A stretch of DNA of 64,000 nucleotides, taken from positions 248,001-312,000 of the forward strand of contig JAEUHR010000023.1 in NCBI GenBank assembly GCA_016794425.1. The letters run 5' to 3'. Shown here piece by piece: positions 9,236 through 17,749 of the stretch (position 1 is its first letter; the number at the start of each line of letters is the position of its first letter). Origin of the DNA: Planctomycetota bacterium (GTDB lineage: Bacteria; Planctomycetota; UBA1135; UBA2386). Under the pieces are notes generated by a model. That model worked only from the letters and a program-made list of their open reading frames with translations. It searched no databases and was not told where the DNA came from. A program made the translations under genes and the position numbers.

Positions 9236-9262
9236 GCCCGCCGCCGAGCGGTGGCGGCGGGC
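9236..9262 (-). terminator. Terminator-like hairpin after the TonB2-type operon
   Basis: A perfect 10-bp inverted repeat (GCCCGCCGCC / GGCGGCGGGC) with a 7-base loop lies 24 bases downstream of the stop at 9287. There is no T-run on the minus strand, so this would be a GC-only hairpin terminator or an RNA-stabilising structure. Confidence 0.5.
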
Positions 9263-9286
9263 CCGGGAAACGTTCCGCGGCCGCGG

Positions 9287-10741
9287 TCAGCGCGCCTGCG
9301 CGGCGCGTTCGACCTGCTCGAGGTACTGGCGGATGTTGTCGCGCGGCTGCAGCGTCTGCGCGCGGCGCAGCAGCGGCAGCGCGTCGCCGTACTTGCCCTG
9401 GCCCACCAGCAGCTGCGCGTGGCGCACCTTCGCGTCGGCCTCGAACGCCGGCAGCGCCGCCGCGCGTTCGTACTGGAACACCGCCTGCTCGATGTCGCCA
9501 CGGCGCGCGTGGTACTGGCCGAGCTGGATCAGCGCGCCGCCGTCGAGCGGGTCCATCGCGACGATCTCGCCGAGCACGCGCGCCTCCTCTTCGCCACCGC
9601 CGTCGGCGATCGCGAGCCGCGCCCGCAGCCACAGCACTTCCTTCTTCGTCGCCGCGTCGAGTCGGTCGGCCGGCGCCGCGTCGAGCCGCGCCAGCATACG
9701 CCGCGTCTCGTCCGTGGCGCCGCGCGCCGCGAACGCCTTCGCCGCGCGCAGCGCGATCGTCAGCCCGCCGCCGGCGGCGTCCTTGGCGATCGCGCGTTCG
9801 TAGGCCGACGCAGCGAGGTCGGGCAGGTCGTCGTTGACGTAGATGTTGCCGAGTGTGTCGAGGCTCTCGACGGTCGCCTGGCCGAGCCGATCGAGCAGTT
9901 CGAGGTTCTCGGCCGCCTTGCGCGTCTCGTTCATGCCGAGGTACGCCTGCGCCTGGCGCAGCCACAGGTCGCCGCGCTCGGGCTGCGCCTCGATCAGCGC
10001 GCCGAACAGGCTCACGGCTTCGGCGAAGCGCCGCTGCTTCAGCAGGCTGTGCGCGAGCCCCATGCGCCAGTCGGCGGTCGCCGGGTCCAGCATCGACGCG
10101 AGCCGGAACGCCGACTCGGCGCCGAGCGGATCGTCGACGTTGGCCAGCGCGAAGCCGAGCAGGCCGTACACCATCGGGCTGCCGCCGCCCAGTTCGACGA
10201 CGCGGCCGAACGCGCGCGCCGCAGCGCGGTGGTCGCCCTGGCGGTAGTGGATCAGCCCGAGGTCGTTCCACGCGCGGCGGAACTTCGGGTGCTTTTCGAC
10301 CGCAGCCTGGTAGGCGGCGGTCGCCTCGGCGATGCGTTCGCGTTCGAGCAGCAGCTTCGCCAGCGTCAGGTCGAACACCGCGTTCGCGGTCGGCGTCGCG
10401 CGTTCGCGCATGCGCGCGATCGCTTCGTCGAGGCGGTTGGCGGCGCGAAGTTCGAGCACCTCCTGCATCGCGTCGTGCTCGTCGTCGACCAGCGGCGGCG
10501 GCTCGACGTCGACCTCCGACAGGTAGCTCTCGGCGAAGCGTTGCTGGAACAGCGGATCGCGCCACAGCGCCAGTTCGCCGTCGGCCGGTGCAGCAGCCAC
10601 GGCCTCGGTCGGCGCCGCGGGCTCCTGCGGCGCGCTGGCCGGCAGCGCCGCCGATGCGGCGGCGCCCGGCGCGGGCGACGCGCAGCCACACCACAGCGGC
10701 AGCGCGAGAACGGGGACGAGGAGGGAACGCATCGCTGTCAT
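9287..10741 (-). CDS. TPR lipoprotein of the TonB2-type operon
   Basis: The 484-residue product starts MTAMRSLLVPVLALPLWCGC, with a lipobox-like cysteine. Residues 95-480 carry about ten TPR-type helix pairs (for example AWNDLGLIHYRQGDHRAAARAF and ALIQLGQYHARRGDIEQAVFQY). A TPR protein is a regular last member of TonB2-type clusters, where it is thought to help assemble or position the complex at the outer membrane. Its ATG overlaps the tonB stop as ATGA (10738-10741), so translation is probably coupled. The cysteine context is not a perfect lipobox, so lipidation is uncertain. Confidence 0.8.
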   Translation of the reverse strand: MTAMRSLLVPVLALPLWCGCASPAPGAAASAALPASAPQEPAAPTEAVAAAPADGELALWRDPLFQQRFAESYLSEVDVEPPPLVDDEHDAMQEVLELRAANRLDEAIARMRERATPTANAVFDLTLAKLLLERERIAEATAAYQAAVEKHPKFRRAWNDLGLIHYRQGDHRAAARAFGRVVELGGGSPMVYGLLGFALANVDDPLGAESAFRLASMLDPATADWRMGLAHSLLKQRRFAEAVSLFGALIEAQPERGDLWLRQAQAYLGMNETRKAAENLELLDRLGQATVESLDTLGNIYVNDDLPDLAASAYERAIAKDAAGGGLTIALRAAKAFAARGATDETRRMLARLDAAPADRLDAATKKEVLWLRARLAIADGGGEEEARVLGEIVAMDPLDGGALIQLGQYHARRGDIEQAVFQYERAAALPAFEADAKVRHAQLLVGQGKYGDALPLLRRAQTLQPRDNIRQYLEQVERAAQAR

Positions 10742-11400
10742 CCTTCGAATTGGAACGGTTGGCGCATGCGCGACCGCACCGGCTGGCCGTCGCGCTTGCC
10801 CGGTTCGAACTTCCACTGCTGGATCGCCTGCAGCACGGCGGCCTCGAACGACGGGTCCGACGACGACTGCACGATCGGGTTCTGCACGCGGCCCTGCTGG
10901 TCGACGACGAACAGCACCGTGACCTTCGCCGGCAGCTTCTTGCGCAGCGCGGCGGTCAGCACCGGCTGCGGCTGGTGCAGCGCCCGCGGCTTCTGGTCGA
11001 GGTCGTTCAGCGAGAACAGCGACTCGATCGCCTCGTCGCCGCCGCCGCCGAGTCCGGGGATCGGCACCGCGAGCTCGCCGCCGAGGCCGCCGTCGCCCAA
11101 ACTCGCGTTCAGCGCCATCTCGAGCTGCGCCAGGTCGAGCGGCTCCGCCGACTCGTCGAGCTTCGGTTGTTCCTTCGGCTTCTCGGGCTCCGGCGGCGGC
11201 TCGTCCTCGACCGGCGGTGGCGGCGGCAGTTCGGCGGTCTGTATCGGCACCAGCGTCAGGTCGAGGTCGGGCGTGCTGCTGATCGCCTGCAGCAGCGGCA
11301 GCACCAGGAAGCACAGCAGTGCCGCGGCCAGCGCGCCGGCCACGACGAGCAGCGCGCGCAAGGTGCGCCAGACGCCGGCGAACGGTTGCGGCGCGTTCAC
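10738..11400 (-). CDS. tonB: TonB family energy transducer
   Basis: This 220-residue protein has one N-terminal transmembrane helix (LLVVAGALAAALLCFLVLPLL, about 17-37), then a Pro/Glu/Lys-rich periplasmic spacer (PPPPPVEDEPPPEPEKPKEQ), then the globular TonB C-terminal domain (KVTVLFVVDQQGRV and AIQQWKFEPGKRDGQPV). It transmits proton-motive force from ExbB/ExbD to outer-membrane receptors. The spacer is short, as in TonB2-type proteins. Translation starts with GTG at 11400, three bases after the exbD stop, and its end is coupled to the TPR gene. The start codon leads straight into the helix, so no alternative start is needed. Confidence 0.92.
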   Translation of the reverse strand: MNAPQPFAGVWRTLRALLVVAGALAAALLCFLVLPLLQAISSTPDLDLTLVPIQTAELPPPPPVEDEPPPEPEKPKEQPKLDESAEPLDLAQLEMALNASLGDGGLGGELAVPIPGLGGGGDEAIESLFSLNDLDQKPRALHQPQPVLTAALRKKLPAKVTVLFVVDQQGRVQNPIVQSSSDPSFEAAVLQAIQQWKFEPGKRDGQPVRSRMRQPFQFEG

Positions 11401-11403
11401 GGC

Positions 11404-11829
11404 TCAGGCCTTCTTCGCCGCGCGGCTCGTCGCCACGCTGACCTTCTTGGCGCCACCGAGTTTGCACTCGTCGACGACGCGCACCAGCATGCCGGCCGGC
11501 GCCGCCGTGTCGGCCTGCACGATCACCGGCAGTTCGTCGCCCTTCTCGTTCTGCATCATGCGGCGCACCAGCTGCTGTACGCCCTGGATGCCGATGTTGC
11601 GGCCACCGTAGATCACGTCGCCGCCGGTGGTCAGCGCCAGCAGGATGCTGTTCTTCTCGAGGTTCTGCGACGAGGCCGCCTGCGGCTTGTCGACTTCGAT
11701 GCCGGTCTCCTCGACGAACGTCGTCGTGACGATGAAGAAGATCAGCAGGATGAACACGCAGTCGATCATCGCCGACATGTCGATGCCGACGTCCGAGCTG
11801 TCGTCGGCGGAGGAGCGGAAGCGTCCCAT
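11404..11829 (-). CDS. exbD: ExbD/TolR-type biopolymer transport protein
   Basis: At 141 residues it has the normal family length. The N-terminal cytoplasmic stretch ends in DMSAMIDCVFILLIFFIVTT, a single helix carrying the essential proton-path aspartate (Asp23, equivalent to the conserved membrane Asp of ExbD). The periplasmic part contains LPVIVQADTAAPAGMLVRVV, matching the ExbD/TolR fold. It would form the channel with the ExbB subunits encoded just upstream. It is the fifth gene in the left-reading operon: the ExbB stop at 11863 lies 33 bases upstream and TonB begins three bases downstream. Confidence 0.92.
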   Translation of the reverse strand: MGRFRSSADDSSDVGIDMSAMIDCVFILLIFFIVTTTFVEETGIEVDKPQAASSQNLEKNSILLALTTGGDVIYGGRNIGIQGVQQLVRRMMQNEKGDELPVIVQADTAAPAGMLVRVVDECKLGGAKKVSVATSRAAKKA

Positions 11830-11862
11830 GGTGTCGTTTGGCGGGTCGGGGCGGGTGCGGCG

Positions 11863-12513
11863 TCAGGCCGCGGCCTGCCGGTGCAACTTGCGGTACAGGT
11901 GCTGGGTGCAGACGGACTCGAGCCGCGCGAAGAACGCCGTGTAGCGGTCCTTCGCGCGCGCGAGCTGGTAGTGGAACAACAGTCCCGGCAACGCGACCAC
12001 GAGACCGGTCTCGGTCGTGATCAACGCCTCCGAGATGCCCTTGGCGATCGCGGCCATCGTCTTGTCGCCGCCGCTGCCGCCGGCGAGCGCGCCGAACGTG
12101 ACCAGCATGCCGGTCACCGTGCCGAACAGGCCGAGCAGCGGCCCGACCGCGACGCAGACGCGCATCACGCGCAGGTTGCGTTCGAACGGCGCGATCTCGG
12201 CGCGGCGCAGGCCTTCGAACATCGCCACCGAATCGGCGATCGTCGCGACGCCGGTGACCTTGTCCAGCAACGCGCCGATCGGTCCCTCGCGGTGCGACGG
12301 ATGCTCGATCCACAGCCGCCAGACCTTCTCGGGCACGCGGCCGATGCGCTTGCCGACGAAGCCGATCAGCATGTGCACGCCGATGCCGAACATCAGCACC
12401 GCATCGAGCGCGATGCCGACCATCGCCCAGCCGCCGGCGATCCAGATCGCGACGGCCTGGTCCCAGGCCGCGCCGGCGCCGCCGAACAACCCGCCTGTGG
12501 CGACGAGAGCCAT
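11863..12513 (-). CDS. exbB: ExbB/TolQ/MotA-type proton channel subunit
   Basis: The 216-residue protein has three predicted membrane segments: AVAIWIAGGWAMVGIALDAVLMF near the start, then two in VGPLLGLFGTVTGMLVTFGAL and ISEALITTETGLVVALPGLLF. The paired motifs GLFGTVTGM and ALITTETGLVVALP are the ExbB/TolQ family signature. It is the second, short ExbB of the cluster (the TtpC-like protein encoded just upstream is the first), which is the arrangement of TonB2 systems. The ATG at 12513 follows the preceding stop (12519) by five bases. Gene order and the two ExbB homologues argue for a single TtpC-ExbB2-ExbD2-TonB2 complex. Confidence 0.9.
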   Translation of the reverse strand: MALVATGGLFGGAGAAWDQAVAIWIAGGWAMVGIALDAVLMFGIGVHMLIGFVGKRIGRVPEKVWRLWIEHPSHREGPIGALLDKVTGVATIADSVAMFEGLRRAEIAPFERNLRVMRVCVAVGPLLGLFGTVTGMLVTFGALAGGSGGDKTMAAIAKGISEALITTETGLVVALPGLLFHYQLARAKDRYTAFFARLESVCTQHLYRKLHRQAAA

Positions 12514-12518
12514 GGTTG

Positions 12519-13970
12519 CTACGCGACCTCGGCGTCGGCCGAACGCGGCGTCGACATGCTGGCCTGGTTCAGGAAGGTGACCGCGACCTGCTCCATCTCG
12601 TCGACGAGGCTGCGTGCGCGCCGCGACAGCAGCGCGTGCAGCAGCAGCGACGGGATCGCGACGATCAGCCCGTACTCGGTCGTGATCAGCGCCTCGGAGA
12701 TGCCGCTCGACAGCAGCTTCGGGTCGCCGGCGCCGTGCACGGTCATCAGCGTGAACGTGTTCATGATGCCGGTCACGGTGCCGAGCAGGCCGAGCAGCGG
12801 CGCCGACGTCGCCGCGATCGCCACGAACGGCAGCCACGACTGCAGGCGCAGCCGCGTCGCCAGCACGCGTTCGAACATGACCTCTTCGATCAGCTCGCGC
12901 GGCTCGCCGAGGTGTTGCGCACCGGCCAGCAGCATCGCACCGGCCGGGCCGCGGATCGACTCGGCCTGCTCGATCGCCGCCTGGCGGTCGCCGGCCGCCA
13001 CGTACTCGACCAGCTCCTCGACCTGCCGCCGCGACGGCCGCCGGACCATCGCCATCGACAGCCACTTCAGCAGCACGACCAGCAGCGCGGCCGCGGCCAG
13101 CACGGCGATCGGCCACATCACCGGCCCGCCCTTCAGGAAGTGCTCGACGAACGTCTCCGCGGTGGCTGCGACCTTGTGCGCGCTGCCGAGCGTCGGGTCG
13201 AGCGGAAAACTGCCGCCGGTGCCGAGCACCAGCTGGGCGGCCGCCTCGACGTCCGCCGGCTGGTCGAACGCGATCACGGTGGGCTCGAGCGAGCCGAGCC
13301 GCGTCTCCGCCGCGCCGACCACCGAGCCGTCGGCGGCGCGGAACAGGGCCTGCGGCCCGACCAGCACGAACGTGCCCGGCTTGAGGATGCCGGTGCCGTC
13401 GACCGCGCTGCCCTGGAAGCGGGTGCCGCCGAGCACTTCGTGCAGCCGCACGATCGACGTCGCGACGAAGCCGACCTGCGCGGCGAGCACCTCGGCCTCG
13501 GCCATGTCGGTGTTCTCCTGCGCCAGCTTGACCGCGTTCAGCTCGCCGTCGTAGCGCTGCAGTTCGGTGATGTGCAGGCCGGCCTCGAGTTCGCGCGCGT
13601 ACTCGCCGAGCACGTTGCCGAGGTAGGTGGTCTGGTCGCGGCGCTTCTCGAGGTCGGTGCGCAGGTTGGTCAGGTCGAGCGTGCTCTGCTCGAGCGAGCG
13701 CGAGACCTCCTGGAAGCGCGCGCGCACGGTCTGCAGCTCGGCCTCGGTCTCGCGCAGTTCGCGGTCCATCGGCAGTTTCTCGGCCGCGATGCGCTCGCGC
13801 AGCGTCGCCAGCTCGGCGAGGCTCGCGGCGAGTCGTTGTTCGACGTCGCCGCGCACGGCTTCGAAGGTCGGGCGGTCGGCGGCGCCACCCTGCGGCGGCG
13901 ACTGCTGGGCACGCGGGGCCACGAGGCACGCTGCGGCCACCAGCAGGATCGGGATGAGATTGCGGTTCAT
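12519..13970 (-). CDS. TtpC-like ExbB protein with N-terminal periplasmic coiled coil
   Basis: The 483-residue product has a signal sequence (MNRNLIPILLVAAACLVAP), a long coiled coil (about 40-150, including LPMDRELRETEAELQTVRAR) and a beta-rich periplasmic stretch. A MotA/TolQ/ExbB domain occupies the last 200 residues, with SAPLLGLLGTVTGIMNTF and SEALITTEYGLIVAIPSLL. This long form matches TtpC of the Vibrio/Shewanella-type TonB2 systems, which needs both TtpC and ExbB2 to energise TonB2. The coiled coil may reach toward DUF3450 or TonB in the periplasm (inference). It lies between DUF3450 (25 bases upstream) and exbB (five bases downstream). Confidence 0.85.
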   Translation of the reverse strand: MNRNLIPILLVAAACLVAPRAQQSPPQGGAADRPTFEAVRGDVEQRLAASLAELATLRERIAAEKLPMDRELRETEAELQTVRARFQEVSRSLEQSTLDLTNLRTDLEKRRDQTTYLGNVLGEYARELEAGLHITELQRYDGELNAVKLAQENTDMAEAEVLAAQVGFVATSIVRLHEVLGGTRFQGSAVDGTGILKPGTFVLVGPQALFRAADGSVVGAAETRLGSLEPTVIAFDQPADVEAAAQLVLGTGGSFPLDPTLGSAHKVAATAETFVEHFLKGGPVMWPIAVLAAAALLVVLLKWLSMAMVRRPSRRQVEELVEYVAAGDRQAAIEQAESIRGPAGAMLLAGAQHLGEPRELIEEVMFERVLATRLRLQSWLPFVAIAATSAPLLGLLGTVTGIMNTFTLMTVHGAGDPKLLSSGISEALITTEYGLIVAIPSLLLHALLSRRARSLVDEMEQVAVTFLNQASMSTPRSADAEVA

Positions 13971-13995
13971 GGCTGGGTCTCCGTCGCGCCGGGGG

Positions 13996-14772
13996 TCACA
14001 GGATCTGCACCGGCAGCCGCACGAACGCGGCGACCTTCTCGTTCTTCAGGATCGCGATCGCGTCGGCGATCGGGGCCGCGAGTTCGTTCGCGGGGGTCCA
14101 CACCCAGCCGGTCGCGGTCGCCGTGCCGGTGCCGGCGACCTTGCCGTTGCCGCCGGAGTAGTAGGCCTGGCCGATGCCGACGTACATCACCGCGACCTCG
14201 ACGCTCGACCCGTCGGCCAGCGTGCGCACCTCGCTCTTCAGCGTGATCTCGCGGTTCCACTTGTGGATCTGCTTGCAGACGAACAGCACGTTGCGGTAGC
14301 GCTCGTCGAGCCGCTGCCTGGTCTCGTCGGGTTTGTCGGGGATCAGCTGGCTGACCGGCCGCACCTGCTCGCGCAGCGGCTCCGGCAACCGCGGCAGCAG
14401 TTCGCGCACGCTGGCTTCGAGCTGCACGACGCGCTCGCGCAGTTGCGCCTCGACGGCCTTGCGCTGCGCGTCCTCGGCGGCCAGCGCCGTGCGCTGCGCC
14501 TCGGTCGCGGTGATGCTGGTCTCGGCGTCGCCGATGCGCTTCTGCATCGTCGTGATCTCGCGGCGCAGCAGGTCGATGCGGTCGCGCAGCGTCGCCTGGC
14601 CGAGCTGCCAGTCCTTCTTCTCCTGCGAGATCAGGCGGCTGGTCTCGGCCCACTTCTCGAGCGCCGTGCGCACGGTCGCGACGTCGGGGCCGGCGGCCTG
14701 CTGCGCGGCCGCGAGCGAGGCCAGCAGCAGCGCCGTGGCCGATCGGGAGAAGAGACTCTGGAAGGCGTTCAT
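13996..14772 (-). CDS. DUF3450 family periplasmic protein of the TonB2-type operon
   Basis: This 258-residue protein has a signal peptide (MNAFQSLFSRSATALLLASL), a coiled coil (QLGQATLRDRIDLLRREITT onward, about 50-125) and a C-terminal domain with VLFVCKQIHKWNREITLKSE and YVGIGQAYYSGG. The overall pattern, with a coiled coil followed by an IGQAYY-type motif, fits DUF3450. That family is found almost only beside TonB-dependent receptors and TtpC/ExbB/ExbD/TonB genes. Its role is not established; a periplasmic scaffold between channel and receptor is likely. It sits 17 bases downstream of the receptor stop. Identification is by motif and position together. Confidence 0.8.
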   Translation of the reverse strand: MNAFQSLFSRSATALLLASLAAAQQAAGPDVATVRTALEKWAETSRLISQEKKDWQLGQATLRDRIDLLRREITTMQKRIGDAETSITATEAQRTALAAEDAQRKAVEAQLRERVVQLEASVRELLPRLPEPLREQVRPVSQLIPDKPDETRQRLDERYRNVLFVCKQIHKWNREITLKSEVRTLADGSSVEVAVMYVGIGQAYYSGGNGKVAGTGTATATGWVWTPANELAAPIADAIAILKNEKVAAFVRLPVQIL

Positions 14773-14789
14773 GTCGGGTCGTGGGAAGG

Positions 14790-17738
14790 TCAGAAGCGGA
14801 ACTCGCCGCCGAGGGTCAGGGAGAACTCGATGCCGTCGCTGCCGCGGCGGCGCAGCGTGTCGCCCTGCACGTACTCGCTGCGGTAGATCTCGCGCGTCTC
14901 GGCGTCGGTCAGGTTCTTGGCCGCGAACGTCAGGCGCACGTTCGCGCCGAGCCGCTGCGACAGGCTGAAGTTCAGCGTGTCGAACTGCTTCAGGTAGGTC
15001 GCCGGCACGATGCCGCTCGACGACGGGCCGGAACCCTGCAGCAGCGTCTCGCCCTGCACCGTGTAGAACAGGCCCATCTGCGTGCCGGTCGACGGCAGTT
15101 CCCAGGTCAGGAACCAGTTCGTCAGGTAGTCGGGCGTGCTGGTCATGTCGCGCACGGTGCGCGGCCGTTCGCCGTTGACGGCCTCGAAACGCAGGATCTC
15201 GTCGTCGGGCAGGTTCACGCTGGCGTCGATCCAGGTGACGTTGCCGCCGACCGCGAGACCGGCCAGCGCGTCGAGCACCGGCGCCAGTCCCTGTTTGCCC
15301 TCGAGTTCGAAGCCGGCCAGCTGGCCGCGCGGGTAGTTGCGCGCCGTCGTGAAGCTGAACGCGGCCGACTTCTCGACGTACTCGATCGGGTCGTCGATGT
15401 CCTTGCGGAACCACGACGCCGACAGCAGCGACGTCGGCAACGGCGTCCAGTCGGCGCGCACGTCGTAGTTGCGCACGCCGCTCATGCGCAGGTCCGGGTT
15501 GCCGATGAAGATCGGGCCGCCGAGGTACTCCTGGTTCAGGATCGGCGTCAGCTCCTTGAACGACTGCCGCGCGACGGTCTCGCTGTAGGACGTGCGCAGC
15601 GTCAGCTCGTCGGCCGGGCGCCACACCAGCCCCACCGACGGCAGCACGTCGTACTCGCGGAAGTCGACGTCGGCGTCACCGGGCTCGAGCGTGACCGACA
15701 GGTTCTGGCCGTCGGGCAGCCAGGTCGCACCGGCTTCCGGCGTGTTGACGACCCACAACTTCGTCGACTCCCAGCGCACGCCGCCGACCAGGTTGAGCCG
15801 CCGCGCCAGAGGCAGGTCGAGCATCACGTACCACGCCTCGATCGTCTGCCGGCCCTCGTAGTCGACGTCGACGCCTTCGTCGATACCGTTGTCGATCGGG
15901 TCGGTGAAGATCGGGTGGTCCTCGAACGGCCAGCGCTGGCTCCAGTCGTCCTCGAAGAAGTCGCCGGCGAACGAGATCTGGTTGTCGCCGAAGTTGCTGT
16001 AGGTCTCCTGGTCGTAGGTGCGGTCGACGCGGTCGCGGAAGGTGCCGAACCTCAGGTAGCCCTGCTGGCGGTTCCACGCCTCGAACGGCACCTTGACGCC
16101 CAGCGTGTACTGCTCGCTGTCCTCGCGCGTGGTCTTGAACGTGCGCTGCAGGTTGCCGAGCGTGAACGCCGCCGCCGGCTTGATCGGCGTGAACAGACCG
16201 TCGGCCCACGCCGTCGACAGCAAGCGCTTGTCCGGCTGGTCGCGGTCGGCGCTGCTGCGCGCCAGCGTCCAGTCGAGTTCGGCCGGCGCCTTGCGCACCG
16301 GCGACAGGCCGTCGAGGCGGTGCACGCCGGAGAGCTGCAGCGTCGACGTCGTGCGTTCGGTGTACTCGAGCGTCTGGTAGCGCTGGTACGGCGCCGCGGT
16401 CGAGAACTCGTGCCCCGGCGTCGTCGGCACGTCGGGGTCGTGGCCGGGGAAGAAGAACTCCTTGCCGCGCGTGTCGTCGGCGCGCGTCGCGACGTCGTCG
16501 GCGCTGCGCGTGAACAGGTAGGCGAACGTGACCGCGTGGCGGTCGGTCTCGATGCCGAGCGTGCCGAGTCCGCCCCACTGCACGCTGCGCTTGCCCTGCC
16601 GCACGTCGAACAGCGCGGTCAGGAAGTCACCGGTGATCTGGCCGTCGATCGCCGGCGTCATCGGTTCGCCGATCGCCGCGATCCGGTACGAGTCGTCGAT
16701 GCCGTTCTTCTCGAGTTCGCTGTCGCGCTCGTAGAAGACGTTCGCGGTGCCGCCGATGCGCACGCCCTTGCTCAGCTCGACGCGGCCGCCCACCGACGCG
16801 CTCCACTTGTAGTCGAACGGCGCGCTCTCCTCGACGGTGCCGACGGCGCCGTCCCACGACTCCCCGTCCTCCTGTTCGCCGCGCGGCGTGGTCGCGCCGC
16901 CCCAGTAGTTCAGGCCGCCGCCGCGGGAGGCCACGAAGCCGTCGCGGCCGGTCACCTGCGTGTTGTGGCTGGCCTGCACCTTGTACTGGAACGTGAACGG
17001 CTGGTCGGGCACACCCTTCAGCCGCACGTCGACGGCGCCTCCCGACGCGTCGCCGAGCTGGTCCGGCGTGAACGTCTTGCTGACCTGGATGCTCGAGATC
17101 ACCTCGGACGGGAACTGGTCGAGTTCGACCGCGCGCTTGTCCTCGTCGGCCGACGGCAGCCGCACGCCGTTCATCTGCGAACTGACGTAGCGGTCCGGCA
17201 GGCCGCGGATCACCGCGGTCTTGCCGTCCTGCAGCGACGCACCGGTGACCAGCCGCAGCGCGCTGGCGGCGTCGCTGGCGCCGGCGCGGCTCATCAGATC
17301 GGAGCTGATCGTGTCGACCAGCGCCGGGCTCTCGAGCCGCAGTTCGAGCAGCGCGGCGTCGCCCTCGGCGCCGATGCGCAGCACGTCGCTGACCACGAAC
17401 GGTTCGAGGTCGGTGAAGTCGCCCGACAGTTCGAGCGTGACCTCGGTCAGCTGGCCGGCGGCCACGACCAGGCCGCTGCGCACCTGCCGCACGTAGCCTT
17501 CCTTGGCGACCACCAGCGTGTAGGTGCCCGGCCGCAGGTTCGCGAACGTGAACGCGCCCTGGTCGTCGGTCGTCGTGCGCTGGCCGGTCTCGACCAGCGA
17601 CACCTGCGCCTCCGGCAACGGCGCGCGGAAGTCACGGTCCTGGACCTGACCCCGGATCGAGCCGGCCTGCTGTGCGGCGACGCTCGCGCTCAGCACCGCG
17701 GCGACGGCCGCGGCGTGCAACAGGCGCCCTCGTGCCAT
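14790..17738 (-). CDS. TonB-dependent outer-membrane receptor with N-terminal carboxypeptidase-regulatory domain
   Basis: From the ATG at 17738 the product is 982 residues. After the signal peptide (ARGRLLHAAAVAAVLSASVA) comes a carboxypeptidase-regulatory-like beta domain (GSIRGQVQDRDFRAPLPEAQ), then the plug domain (ALRLVTGASLQDGKTAVIRG, LDQFPSEVISSIQVSKTFTP, ASGGAVDVRLKG). The 22-strand barrel follows and ends in GEFRF, with the usual terminal Phe. The protein would import an unknown ligand using the TonB complex encoded downstream. A TTG at 17756 overlaps the upstream stop and is less likely as start. The extension plus plug resembles receptors for oligosaccharides or peptides more than classical siderophore receptors, but that is inference. 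Confidence 0.92.
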   Translation of the reverse strand: MARGRLLHAAAVAAVLSASVAAQQAGSIRGQVQDRDFRAPLPEAQVSLVETGQRTTTDDQGAFTFANLRPGTYTLVVAKEGYVRQVRSGLVVAAGQLTEVTLELSGDFTDLEPFVVSDVLRIGAEGDAALLELRLESPALVDTISSDLMSRAGASDAASALRLVTGASLQDGKTAVIRGLPDRYVSSQMNGVRLPSADEDKRAVELDQFPSEVISSIQVSKTFTPDQLGDASGGAVDVRLKGVPDQPFTFQYKVQASHNTQVTGRDGFVASRGGGLNYWGGATTPRGEQEDGESWDGAVGTVEESAPFDYKWSASVGGRVELSKGVRIGGTANVFYERDSELEKNGIDDSYRIAAIGEPMTPAIDGQITGDFLTALFDVRQGKRSVQWGGLGTLGIETDRHAVTFAYLFTRSADDVATRADDTRGKEFFFPGHDPDVPTTPGHEFSTAAPYQRYQTLEYTERTTSTLQLSGVHRLDGLSPVRKAPAELDWTLARSSADRDQPDKRLLSTAWADGLFTPIKPAAAFTLGNLQRTFKTTREDSEQYTLGVKVPFEAWNRQQGYLRFGTFRDRVDRTYDQETYSNFGDNQISFAGDFFEDDWSQRWPFEDHPIFTDPIDNGIDEGVDVDYEGRQTIEAWYVMLDLPLARRLNLVGGVRWESTKLWVVNTPEAGATWLPDGQNLSVTLEPGDADVDFREYDVLPSVGLVWRPADELTLRTSYSETVARQSFKELTPILNQEYLGGPIFIGNPDLRMSGVRNYDVRADWTPLPTSLLSASWFRKDIDDPIEYVEKSAAFSFTTARNYPRGQLAGFELEGKQGLAPVLDALAGLAVGGNVTWIDASVNLPDDEILRFEAVNGERPRTVRDMTSTPDYLTNWFLTWELPSTGTQMGLFYTVQGETLLQGSGPSSSGIVPATYLKQFDTLNFSLSQRLGANVRLTFAAKNLTDAETREIYRSEYVQGDTLRRRGSDGIEFSLTLGGEFRF

Positions 17739-17749
17739 CCGCGTGCGTG